A DNA stretch of 64,000 bases from Nigrospora sphaerica (Eukaryota; Ascomycota; Sordariomycetes; Amphisphaeriales; Apiosporaceae): the NCBI GenBank assembly GCA_018287875.1, contig JAGVVL010000002.1:744001-808000 (forward strand), given 5' to 3'. Positions within the stretch are counted from its first letter, which is position 1. Each line of letters opens with the position of its first letter. The position numbers and the translations under genes are program-made. Positions 21,697-30,965 of this stretch are shown piece after piece. The notes under the pieces are model-generated. The model searched no databases, was not told the origin of the DNA, and worked only from the letters and a program-made list of their open reading frames with translations.

Positions 21697-23272
21697 ATGA
21701 TCCAGTCCCGCCGGCAGTTTCATGGGGTCTTCCTGTTTCTTTCCTGTCTGCTCTTCATTGTCCTCACCGTTCGACACCTCGGCCAGGTCAGCATCTCCTA
21801 TGTTCCTTTTCACGCACCCACCGCCGATGTTGTGCCGGACGAGTCTGCAGCCGCCTACCATCAGGCTCTCGTCACGAATGCAAGCCTGCCGACCACCACA
21901 CGGGGAAATGACGAGTTGGCGTCAACCGCTTCGCTCTCGCCCTCGCCGTATCCGACGGTCCAGCCAGACGAAGCGTGCGCTTGGATGCCTAACACCTCGG
22001 ACATCCTTGTGGTCATGAAGACGGGCGCCAGCGAGTCTTTTGGCAAGATTCCCACGCAACTCATGACCACGCTTCGGTGCCTCCCGGACTTTCTCATTTT
22101 CTCCGACATGCAGCAGACCATCAGTGGAGTCGACATTCACGACAGCTTGGATAAGGTGCTGGATGAAGCGAAAAAGGACAACCCCGACTTCGACTTGTAC
22201 CGTCAACAAAAGACTTGTGCCATCGATCAGGAAAGCTGCAACAAGATAAAAGATGCCTCCTCGGCGGGCTGGAATCTTGACAAGTACAAGAACATCCACA
22301 TGGCCGAGAAGACGTACCGCATGCGCCCTGGCTATGACTGGTACATCTTTGTCGACGCTGATACGTACGTCCTGTGGCCGAACCTCGTTCAGTGGCTTAG
22401 CCAGCTCCGGGCAACAAAAAAACATTACCTTGGGAGCGTGGCCATGCTCGGAGACCAAGCCTTCGGCCACGGTGGCAGCGGCTATGTCCTCTCCAAGGCG
22501 ATCATGGCCGAGTTTGCCGGCAAACACGAAGGCGTAGCCAATCAGTACGACAACAAGATCCATGAGACGTGTTGCGGCGACGCCATGTTCGCCAAAGCCA
22601 TCAAGGAAATCACGACTGTGGATGTTCAAAACGTGGTATGTGTCCTATTTGAGTGGGAGGGGAGGTAAAAGGCGAGACGCTTACTGGTACTAGTGGCCGA
22701 CGATCAACGGCGAGAAACCCTACACGCTTCCCTTCGGCCCAACGCACTGGTGCCAACCTGTGGTAACCATGCACCACGTGAACTCGGAAGAAGTGTCATC
22801 GTTCTGGGAGTTTGAGCGCGATTTCTACGAGACGAAGCAGTCGCGTTTGGACCCGACGCGGACACTTCTCCTCAAGGATATCTACTATAAGTACTTGGCG
22901 CCGAAACTCTGGTGGGACCGCGAAGACTGGGACAACCTGAGCGAGGACGTCTACTATCTCGATCCGAGTACGACTAAACACGAAGACTGGCAGCTGGGAC
23001 GGACAAAGAAGGACGGCCTGTCTGATGCCGAGAAGGAGGCGCACAAGAGTTTTGACCACTGCAAGAAAATGTGCGACGATGTCAGCGAGTGCATGCAGTA
23101 CCGCTTCCACAATGGCATGTGCACCTACAGCAGGGCCTTCATAATGGGCAAGCCGATGAAGAAGGAAGATGACGAGGCAAAGCGATCGAAGAGCGGCTGG
23201 AACCTGTCCAAGATCAACGCTTGGATCGAGAAGCAAGGCGAGTGCGCCGAACCGGAGTGGCCCAAGATATGA
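21697..23272 (+). CDS. GT31-family glycosyltransferase, type II membrane protein
   Basis: Golgi/ER sugar transferase of the fungal Fringe-like GT31 group (beta-1,3-glycosyltransferase fold); donor and acceptor unknown. Exons 21697-22635 and 22694-23272 join in phase 0 (VQNV then WPTINGEK) to 505 residues. A short basic cytosolic tail (MIQSRRQFH) and a signal anchor near residues 10-27 are followed by a Ser/Thr-rich stem. Catalytic features: ILVVMKTGASESFGKIPTQL, LIFSDM, YDWYIFVDADTYVLWPNL with the DxD metal site at 220-222, HGGSGYVLSKAIM, and CCGDAMFAKAI. After the catalytic domain a Cys-rich segment (DHCKKMCDDVSECMQYRFHN, then GMCTYSRAF) resembles a PAN/apple half-domain, as in other fungal GT31 proteins. 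Confidence 0.9.
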
Positions 23273-24319
23273 CGATGGGAGTGACGGGCTTGAGAGTTTG
23301 ATTCACGCGGCGCTTGGGGAAGAATCTCGGGCAGCTCTTTGACAAATTGCCAGTATAAACATATCAGATATTCAGTAATATGAGGTCCGGTTCAAAATGT
23401 GGTTGATACTCAACCCGTTGGCAGTGGTGGCAGTGGATTCCGGATCGGGGAAGTACGGATCGTGGTTTGCAAGCACAGCCATGGAACATTCCTTTTACGG
23501 CAGGGAACGAGAAGGCACACATCATAGGCTCACTAAGCGTTCCGTTCATAACAACTACGAGACACTTGAAAGAGCGGATCACCTCATGTCGGAAGCCTTG
23601 GCCCTCCCATTGGTCACTGGCACATATTACAGAAAGGGAGTCTCCTTCTCCATTCCACAAGGAACCACAGCAGTCCTTATGGCCAAGGTAGGTTCCCGAT
23701 AGAAACGCCCGGGGTAGACGCGATCTCACCGCTATAAGGGAGTCTGTACCGGTAGGCCTTTTCAGGGAGGTAGAAGACCCAATTCCCATAGTCGCCAGTA
23801 CGTAGGAAGTACCACGTAAACAAGAGCGATGTTGCGCAAGTACTTGATTTTACGACCCCATGTCGTACGGACGGGGATGTTAAAGCTGATTTTTCAGTCA
23901 ACCAGTATCCGATAAACAAGCCGACAGGAGTTTTAGCTCGCTGTTTGCCGCTGTCTTCCATCCCTCGCCAAGGTAGCAGATAATTAAGGCTCGCTGGATG
24001 GTGGCCACCCGGGCAACGGATAAGGTGTGGACTGAGTGATACAGACGAGCGGAAAACGGTGGAAACTCACTGAAGGAGTGAGTCGTGAATGTCAGAAGTA
24101 GGTTTTAATTTTCGGATTAGTGTTTGTTTAGATGTCAATCTTATGATTGGAACCCAATGCAGTCCTCTACTATGCTGTAGGAACAACCGTGTGGATTGGG
24201 TTAATCAGTAGAGCAGCTTATATGGGCGCTTGACGAGGTGGCTTACAGCACGACACGAACCTATGGCTCGCCGCGGCGCATTTCCGTTCTTTATTCCCCG
24301 CACATCAGTCCCTATACTA
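23273..24319. other. intergenic
   Basis: AT-richer near 24080-24200 than the gene regions. It separates the GT31 gene from the HET relic. Short open frames resemble nothing known. Confidence 0.5.
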
Positions 24320-25306
24320 GCGTGATGGTCTCCAGAATGCTTTCGTCGTCTGGCCAGAACTGTCCTTGCATAAACATAGTGGACGTACGCCGGGACGACG
24401 ACCCGAATGCTCCCGCCGTGTTTCCGTAGGACCAGCGAGAATTCTGATCCGGCGAGAAACCACAATTCTTCGTCCTTCTGGCAAGTACAATGCGCGCGTC
24501 CGATATGGCCGCTCGAAAGACTGATGAAGGCGTATTAGTCGTTGGAGTTATCCATCGCCTGTGTTGCATTAGATATGTTTGCGAGCATCCGTTACATCTC
24601 CTCACGGGACAGGCCCTTGTATAATTCGCTGCCGGATAGCAATTTGGCCCAAACCGGGTATCCTTCCGGTGATCTGAGGGCCGGAACTGCCTCATGGCAG
24701 TGTTCGTAGTGCATCCTGGGGGATCGGAACCCCATGAGTGTCTTACGGAACACGTCCTTTCGGATCCTGTACCGTCGGAAGGACTGGATTCGGCCGAAAA
24801 GAGTACTTTCTGTAATCCCGATACGTCTGGTGCAAGGAGGTTCAGAGATCGGCACCACTTCTACTAAGTCTTAACGAAGGGTTTACGGTCCCATAGCTGG
24901 AAACATATCTTCCTAGGTATTAGCTTCAAGCTGGAGGGTTCGATTAGTAGGGTCAAATTGTGGAATTGCCTTGGAAGTCTTGCTGACGTTGCGGGCATCC
25001 TCGCAAGCGGTTAGAAAGAGGCCGTGCCATCTTTTTCTTGAACCCTGGCGGGCGCTCTAGCCAGTTTGTCACCCAGGAGGGCAGTCCGCTGCTTAAGCCC
25101 CGGGGCAGCGTCGCGAGAAGCACGCTCAGGTTTCCTTGAAGCCGGATGAATGCAAAGACGAGCTCAGTGAAGACGTCGGAGACAGGCCTGCCGTAGTCTG
25201 GCTCCGGCAGGCCAGAGCCCCACAACAGGAGGAAGTACCTATTGTTCCTTGATTGCATTCTTCGCGACTTTGGGAGACATGCTGCTATCCATTCGAAACT
25301 CCTCAT
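24320..25306 (-). pseudogene. decayed HET (heterokaryon incompatibility) family gene
   Basis: Relic of a HET-type protein, a family acting in allorecognition and cell death after hyphal fusion. Three fragments keep the HET order on the minus strand. About 25090-25210 reads EPDYGRPVSDVFTELVFAFI and then GLPSWVTNWLERP, the 'PDYs.pv.evy ... lPSWvpdWs' signature. About 24910-25025, in another frame, reads FLTACEDARNVSKTSK and FDPTNRTLQLEA, the typical segment after it. About 24340-24465 reads GSEFSLVLRKHGGSIRVV then PAYVHYVYA, like the closing 'pFvLR ... vGeaYVHGiM' part. Stops and frame changes separate the pieces, and the N-terminal HET domain proper is not found upstream of 25306. The gene is therefore 5'-truncated and inactive, or badly mutated. 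Confidence 0.6.
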
Positions 25307-25965
25307 CAGGGTAGGTACTTAGGTATGCAGGGTGGCCGATCTGGATTCAAGAGTCTCCTAAGCGGTTATGAGGGTTTGAACACCTGGTTGGGGGCCAGCG
25401 CGGCAAAACCTATAGACTGTGGCCCGAGGTTAACAGCCACAGACGGAGGATACTACCATGTTCAGGTCGGGGTAGAGAGGATAGACCACAGGACTCAAGC
25501 AACCATTGTATGGAGAGCGGAGTGTAGGGTGGCGGAAGTCGAGAACGTCATGAGTCCCTGCCAAACACCGTGCCTTGTAGGCAGATGGGCCGTCATAGGG
25601 CTGTTGCCGTGGGGGGCGGGCAGCAAACGGGGACAGCCCCATAATAGTAACCGCGACAGGGTATCCAACGCAAGGAGGGCATTGCGTCAGAATCGGCGGC
25701 TGGCTACGTCGAGAACCAACAACACCACCCACTCTGATGGCATTGATTGCTTGGGTTGCGATGCCGTCATGCCGTTACACAGAATGGGGAAGGCGCTAGG
25801 GTTTGGAGAATATTTGAAGACGACTTCGCACCTTCTCCGTCTTCTCGTCTGGCTTCCCATCTAGATCAACAGCACCAGCATCCCTCCACTATCCGCAGTT
25901 TTCAAACCCCTCCACTATATACAAACCCAACAACCCAACCTTACCTGCACATACATTTCGTAAAG
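25307..25965. other. intergenic with CON-10 promoter
   Basis: No gene is supported. ACTATATACAAA near 25913-25924 is TATA-like but only about 45 bp before the CON-10 ATG, so transcription probably starts very close to the coding sequence or uses another element. Confidence 0.5.
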
Positions 25966-26300
25966 ATGTCTCCGAACAGCAACCCCGGCAACTTTGCCAA
26001 TCGGTAACACTCCCTATTTGCGTCTGCGTAATCTCCATATTGACATTCTCCAGCCCCAAGGAGGAGGTCCAGAACATCGCGTCCAAGGGTGGCCAACAGC
26101 GCGCCGCCAACATGCACGGCGAGAACGAATCGGGAAACACCAAGGAATCGGGAAACACCAACCCCGGCAACTTTGCCAACCGGTAATGGCCCCTCCCTAC
26201 TGATTCTATGATCGACCTCGCATTACTGACACTCTGCAGCCCCAAGGAGGAAGTGCGGGAAATTGCATCGAAGGGGGGTTCGGCCACGGGTTCCCAGTGA
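25966..26300 (+). CDS. con-10: CON-10-type conidiation/stress protein with duplicated module
   Basis: Small hydrophilic protein of the conidiation-specific CON-10 (KGG repeat, general stress) family, usually abundant in conidia and under desiccation or light. Exons 25966-26003, 26054-26182 and 26240-26300 give 75 residues. Both copies of the module read NPGNFANR/PKEEV..IASKGG, separated by a polar linker with a small internal repeat (ESGNTKESGNTN). Each copy is interrupted by an intron at the same place, inside the Arg codon of NR/PKEE (CG^C, phase 2), with matching flanks (GCCAAYCG|GTAA and CAG|CCCCAAGGAGGA). This points to duplication of an intron-containing unit. No signal peptide or membrane segment. 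Confidence 0.9.
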
Positions 26301-26841
26301 GAACGCACCATCCAAGCCACTTGTATTATTAGCCAACGTACCACCTGTGAATGAAGCTACGAATCTGCCAAAAAGCCATCCGCAGCTTGTACCGTGTGAG
26401 ACGGAATGGTCTGGGGGAGGTAGAAGAATCGAATGACAGAAGCAGACGTTGGTGAAGAAACTCCGTGATGCTTGGTTTACAGTTTAACTTCAGGTACGGG
26501 CTAGGCTTAGCGGCTTCTAATGAGGTACTAACGTGGAGCACGACTTAGGTTAGCAGGACGGAGTACCTGCCTCTCTCCTAGCAGCATGGGATGACGCTAG
26601 TTCGGCCCGCCAGAGTACGGGGTAGGCGAGCTTGCACCTCGGCTCCCGCTGTCGATCAGATCCCCGACCCCACACGAGAAACCGCCCTGTCGCGAGGCCA
26701 AGGAGGGCGCTGAGCACACCGTGGTCGTAGGACGACACGACGGGCATCTCTTTTCCGTGCGGCTGCCGAGGATGTGAGGCGTTCCCTTCTTCCCACCGTC
26801 ACATACCCCCATCATCGCGCGATACCAGCATCCACCACACC
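26301..26841. other. intergenic
   Basis: Between CON-10 and the SDR gene in the same orientation. No gene or notable repeat seen. Confidence 0.6.
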
Positions 26842-27858
26842 ATGTCGCAGGCCAAGGATCGAGTTGAGGCGCTCGGCAAGCAGCTGTCGCCGGGCGTCGG
26901 CCCGGCCATCCCCGCCATCCAGAAGGTCGCCGGGCCCTCGAATGGCCCGCGCCTGGCCGGTAAAGTGGCCATCATCACGGGTAAGACCCCTTTCCCTACG
27001 CACCTGCGTACATGCATACGCACGCTTAGGGAAGGGCACTTTGCGCTGACACGGCTTCGTCCCACGCCAGGCGTCAACTCGGTCATGGGCATCGGGCGCG
27101 CGACCGCCCATCAATTCGCTGAGAACGGCGTGCGCGCGATCTACCTTTGCGACTACGATGGAAGCAACCTCGCGACGCACCAGCATGAGATCACGGCGGC
27201 CTTCCCCGGCGTCGCGGTGCACACGCGGGAGTTTGACGCTGCCGACGAGGCGGCGGTGCGGGAGGTGGTGGAGGACGCCGTGGCGCGGTACGGGCGGCTC
27301 GATGTCTTCTTCGCCAACGCGGGCACCGTGGGCCAGCCGGTGCCGTTTCAGGACGTCGAGAAGGACGACTTCATGCACGTCATGAAGACCAACGCGCTGA
27401 GCGTGTTCCTGGCGGCCAAGCACGCGGCGCCGGCCATGATGCGGACGTCGTCGGACAAGCCGGCGTCGTGTGGCAGCATCATCGGCACGGCGTCGGTGGC
27501 GGGCCTGCGGTCCAACGCCGGGCCCACGCCCTACTCGGCGGCCAAGGCGGCCGTTGTCTCCATCGCGCAGACGTGTGCCTATCAGCTCGCCGGCTCCAAC
27601 GTCCGCGTCAACTCCATCTGCCCCGGCCTCATCGAGACGGGCATGACGGCGCCCACCTTCGAGATGGCCCGCGCCCGTGGCTCCGAACGTAAGATCGGCC
27701 AGCTCAACCCCACCAAGCGCGGCGGCCGCGCCGACGAGATCGCCCGCGTCGCCCTCTTCCTGGCCAGCGATGAGGCGAGCTACGTCAACGGCCAGGCCTG
27801 GGCCGTCGACGGCGGTCTCAGCGCCGGCCACCCGTTTGTGCCGGGCAAGCTGGCGTAG
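26842..27858 (+). CDS. short-chain dehydrogenase/reductase (SDR)
   Basis: NAD(P)-dependent oxidoreductase with a classical SDR Rossmann fold. Exons 26842-26980 and 27071-27858 give 308 residues. About 40 leading residues precede the fold, which begins LAGKVAIITG and runs over the splice to VNSVMGIGRATA, the cofactor glycine motif (TGxxxxxGIG). Others: YLCDYDG (the Asp after beta-2 hints at NAD preference), VFFANAG (NAG motif), the catalytic Ser of GTASVAGLRSN and the YSAAKAA Tyr-x3-Lys, SICPGLIETGMT, and the C-terminal FLASDEASYVNGQAWAVDGG. The 90 nt intron is open in frame; keeping it would place 30 residues inside the glycine loop, so the spliced form is the working enzyme. Substrate unknown. 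Confidence 0.93.
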   Translation: MSQAKDRVEALGKQLSPGVGPAIPAIQKVAGPSNGPRLAGKVAIITGKTPFPTHLRTCIRTLREGHFALTRLRPTPGVNSVMGIGRATAHQFAENGVRAIYLCDYDGSNLATHQHEITAAFPGVAVHTREFDAADEAAVREVVEDAVARYGRLDVFFANAGTVGQPVPFQDVEKDDFMHVMKTNALSVFLAAKHAAPAMMRTSSDKPASCGSIIGTASVAGLRSNAGPTPYSAAKAAVVSIAQTCAYQLAGSNVRVNSICPGLIETGMTAPTFEMARARGSERKIGQLNPTKRGGRADEIARVALFLASDEASYVNGQAWAVDGGLSAGHPFVPGKLA

Positions 27859-28545
27859 GCGGCCGGGCATATCTGCCGCTCGGAAAGCACAGGAATATAG
27901 GAATGCATAAGCTTGAGAACGCATTAGCACGTATCAGAATTTATCACAAATATTTCGCAACTTCACTCCACGTAGCGGCGTGATCAACAGGTACCTTGGA
28001 AGCCCACGCTAGGGGTGATGCCCGCGTCGAGGGTGGGGAGCTCTGCGAGGGCTACGGAGTCGCTCTTCTCCCCATACAGCCCTGGCGGTGGGAGATGTGG
28101 AGTGCTAGCGAAAACTGTACACTGGTCCACCAGGCATCCACCGTAGACCTCCGCCGCATTCGCTGTAGCTCCCCCAGTAAAAGAAAGCGATACTGAAATC
28201 GCGGGATACTTTCTGTTTCGACTGGGGGTCATCGCTGTCGCCATGGACCAACCTCGTTGTGATAGAAGGCGTGTGATTAACCAGCGCGGGCGCTATTACC
28301 AATCGCCTACAGCTGCTCCTACCTGAACAGGCATCTCGCAGTGGTAGCGGCTGTTGCAGGAACAGTGGTTCACACCTCCCCATTCCCACGTCTGGAGGCT
28401 GTGCAGGCTCGGCTGACGCCGTGACTCCCCACGGATGCGTGGCATTGCAACCTGTCGCTTTTTATCAGCTTCATGGAGGAAGTAGGCTTGTGAGTGTTTC
28501 TTGTATCCGCGACCCGAGTTCAACAGAGCCTACATTATCGCGCAG
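27859..28545. other. intergenic
   Basis: Between the SDR and F-box genes, same orientation. No gene is supported. Confidence 0.6.
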
Positions 28546-30965
28546 ATGGACGCCCTACCCTCGTACGGAGAGGCGACTCTGGCGCCGGACTGGTCACACC
28601 TCGTGGCGCCGTACCTTTCCGCCGCCGACTGGAAGCAGTGTGCTCTGGTCAACTCGCGCTTTTACGGACACTTCGCGCCGCTCCTATGGCTCGATCCTCT
28701 CGTGTCAGTCCGGGAGCTGGGTCTTCATCCCAACGATGGTAAGCAGCGCTTTGGCTACGCCTGAACCCCCGAGGCTGATCAAGACCAGACCTTGCTTGGT
28801 ACCGCCGCTTCATCAAGCACATCCAAGGCATCCGGCCCTGCACGCGCGCTCTGGTCCGGTCGCTGGACTTCCGGAACTTTGCCGTCACCGCCTCTGGCCT
28901 TTACTCGACCGAGGCCAGCGAACGAGCCATATCGGAGACGTTCAAATACCTCCCGCAGCTGTTTCCGTGTCTCCTCACCCTCTTGATCGATGGCCACCCC
29001 GCGCTCGACCCCGGAAGCTTGGTCAAGATATCAGCGACGGCCGTGGCGGACCGGCCCGAGAACCCGTTGCAGCTGCTGGACCTTGCCCGTTGCACGCAGG
29101 AGTTCACACCCAAACTCTTCAGGTCCGACTACTTTCGAAATTTGGTGTACCTGGACGTGTCCTTCACGCCGGGCTCGGTCAAAACGGCCGTCCAGTCGTC
29201 ACTGAACCCCGAGTATCTGCCCGAATTGCGCGTCCTCAAGGTCGAGGGCCGCGAACTGGACGACTCCTCTGCCGGCTTGCTGTTTCGAACCTTTGGGCTC
29301 CGGCTGTGGAGCCTGACCCTCTCCAACAACAAGCTCACCGACGCCAGCATTCACGAGCTGCTTCGGCACTGCTTTTCGACCCTGTCGTTCCAGTCGCCGT
29401 CGCACTTCGAAACCGAAGGCAAGCTCGTGCGGCCCCATGATGCCGGCACGAGAGACTTTGGCCCGTTTGACTTCATCGAAGAGTCCCCCTACAGCGCTGG
29501 CTTCCATCACCCGGAGCGATACTTGGCGGATGCACCTCGCTACACGAGCCGGCCCTCGGAGGCCGGACACCAAGAGTGGCACGTCATGCGATCCACGGCA
29601 CTGGCCCCCCGAAGGCGCGACAATGTCGACGATATCAAGGGCCTGCTACTCCAACACGCCATCGAGAATGCCGCTTTGACAGCTAGCACCTTGATCGACA
29701 GCGTTCACTCGACCCGGGGTGGTCTTACCCATCTCTACCTGAGCGGCAATAGGTTTACAGCCGCAGGCATCAGTCTGTTGCTAAGGGCCTCCGGAGGCAG
29801 GTTGGAGCACTTTGAGTGTGATTCGAGCCGTTATCTACCCCCAGAATTACCAATCCCCTTAGCCTTGCCACGGTCGCTTCAAGTTTGGGGCCTGCTTGGC
29901 CTCGAGCATCTTTGCCGACCCGTCTTCTCATCCAATCTGCGCGCTCTTCGTGTACACCATTCATTAGTCACGCAAATCCCCGAGTTGCGCGCCGAGGGTC
30001 TAACCGCCATAGCGGCAACGGCCCTCGCAGAGTCGAGCTTTCTCGAGAGGGCGAAGATGGCATACCCCCGTGCATTTTCTCCCGACGCCAATCCGCGCCT
30101 AAGTTCTTTAACACTCACGGGCATTCCAGCGCGCTCGACCGGCCCTCTGATAACCCAAATCTGCAATTTCCTGGAACGCGCATCAGCGCAGCAATGCGAG
30201 ATCGAGGAGTCGCGAGTTCTCGTCGACGGGCCGGGACCCTCGCTGCTTCGCGGCCTTCGCCACATCCGCCTCGAACTGCTGCCGGACCACGGGCCCGAAT
30301 CTCCGAGCTTGGAAGTTACCGATGGTACCGATTTCGACGCACTCCTCGACCCCGCTAATGATCAATCCGCCGCGCGTTCGCTTGACAATCTTGGCGACGA
30401 CGCATGGGACATTACGGCCCGACGGTCGGATAGTGCCGTCCAGCCCTCCGGCAGCCCTGCGAGAACCTCGGTCACCATACCGCGCGAGCACTTCTTCTCG
30501 CGGTCCGGGCTCGAGGGGGAGTACATGACGTACCGCATCGAGGCGGCGGCGTCGTGGACGGGCAATGTAGCGTCGATACCGGTCTGGCTGGGACCCGCCG
30601 ACGCTGTTCGTCCCAAGTCGCAAGCGACGACAACGGCCGTCGGCGCGTACGCGGCCCTTGTTCGCGACCGCCGGCTCCACCGCCGCGTCGGCCCTGTAAG
30701 CCCCGGTCAGGTGGCGGCCGGAGCGCCGCCCGGGTCCTACCTCTTCCACGCCGCCTGGGAGGCCATGGTACTGCCCCCGGGGGCGGCGCCGCCGCTTCCC
30801 AAGCCCCGTGCCCTCTGGACCCAAATGTGCGATGTCGGCGACGCCATCAAGGACTACCGCGCCCGCACCCGCACCCGCAGCTGCGCGCAATACTGGACGG
30901 GCCGGCTCGAGTTGGTCCGCATCAGCAGCGCCGTGCGGTACCACTCTTCTGAGTATTGGAGGTAG
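28546..30965 (+). CDS. F-box protein with leucine-rich region
   Basis: Probable SCF ubiquitin-ligase substrate adaptor. Exons 28546-28738 and 28789-30965 join as GAT|GAC (LHPNDDLAWYRRF) to 789 residues. The N-terminal F-box reads DWSHLVAPYLSAADWKQCAL then VNSRFYGHFAPLLW, residues about 15-50. Leucine-rich repeat-like strands follow: LVRSLDFRNFAV, LPQLFPCLLTLLIDG, FRNLVYLDVSFTPG, LRVLKVEGREL, LWSLTLSNNKLTDASIHELL, LTHLYLSGNRFTAAGISLLL, LRALRVHHSLV and LSSLTLTGIPA, to about residue 550. The C-terminal 250 residues are less regular and end SSAVRYHSSEYWR. I start at ATG 28546 (MDALPSYGEA); the frame is open further upstream but lacks F-box homology. The substrate is unknown. Confidence 0.82.

Noticed and set aside
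25253..25864. 203-codon plus-strand frame
   Set aside because: Overlaps the HET relic in antisense and shows no domain or bias.
26812..27930. 372-codon minus-strand frame
   Set aside because: Antisense shadow of the SDR gene, whose catalytic motifs are all on the plus strand.
28421..29440. 339-codon plus frame overlapping the F-box gene
   Set aside because: It is another frame of the spliced F-box/LRR gene and lacks its motifs.
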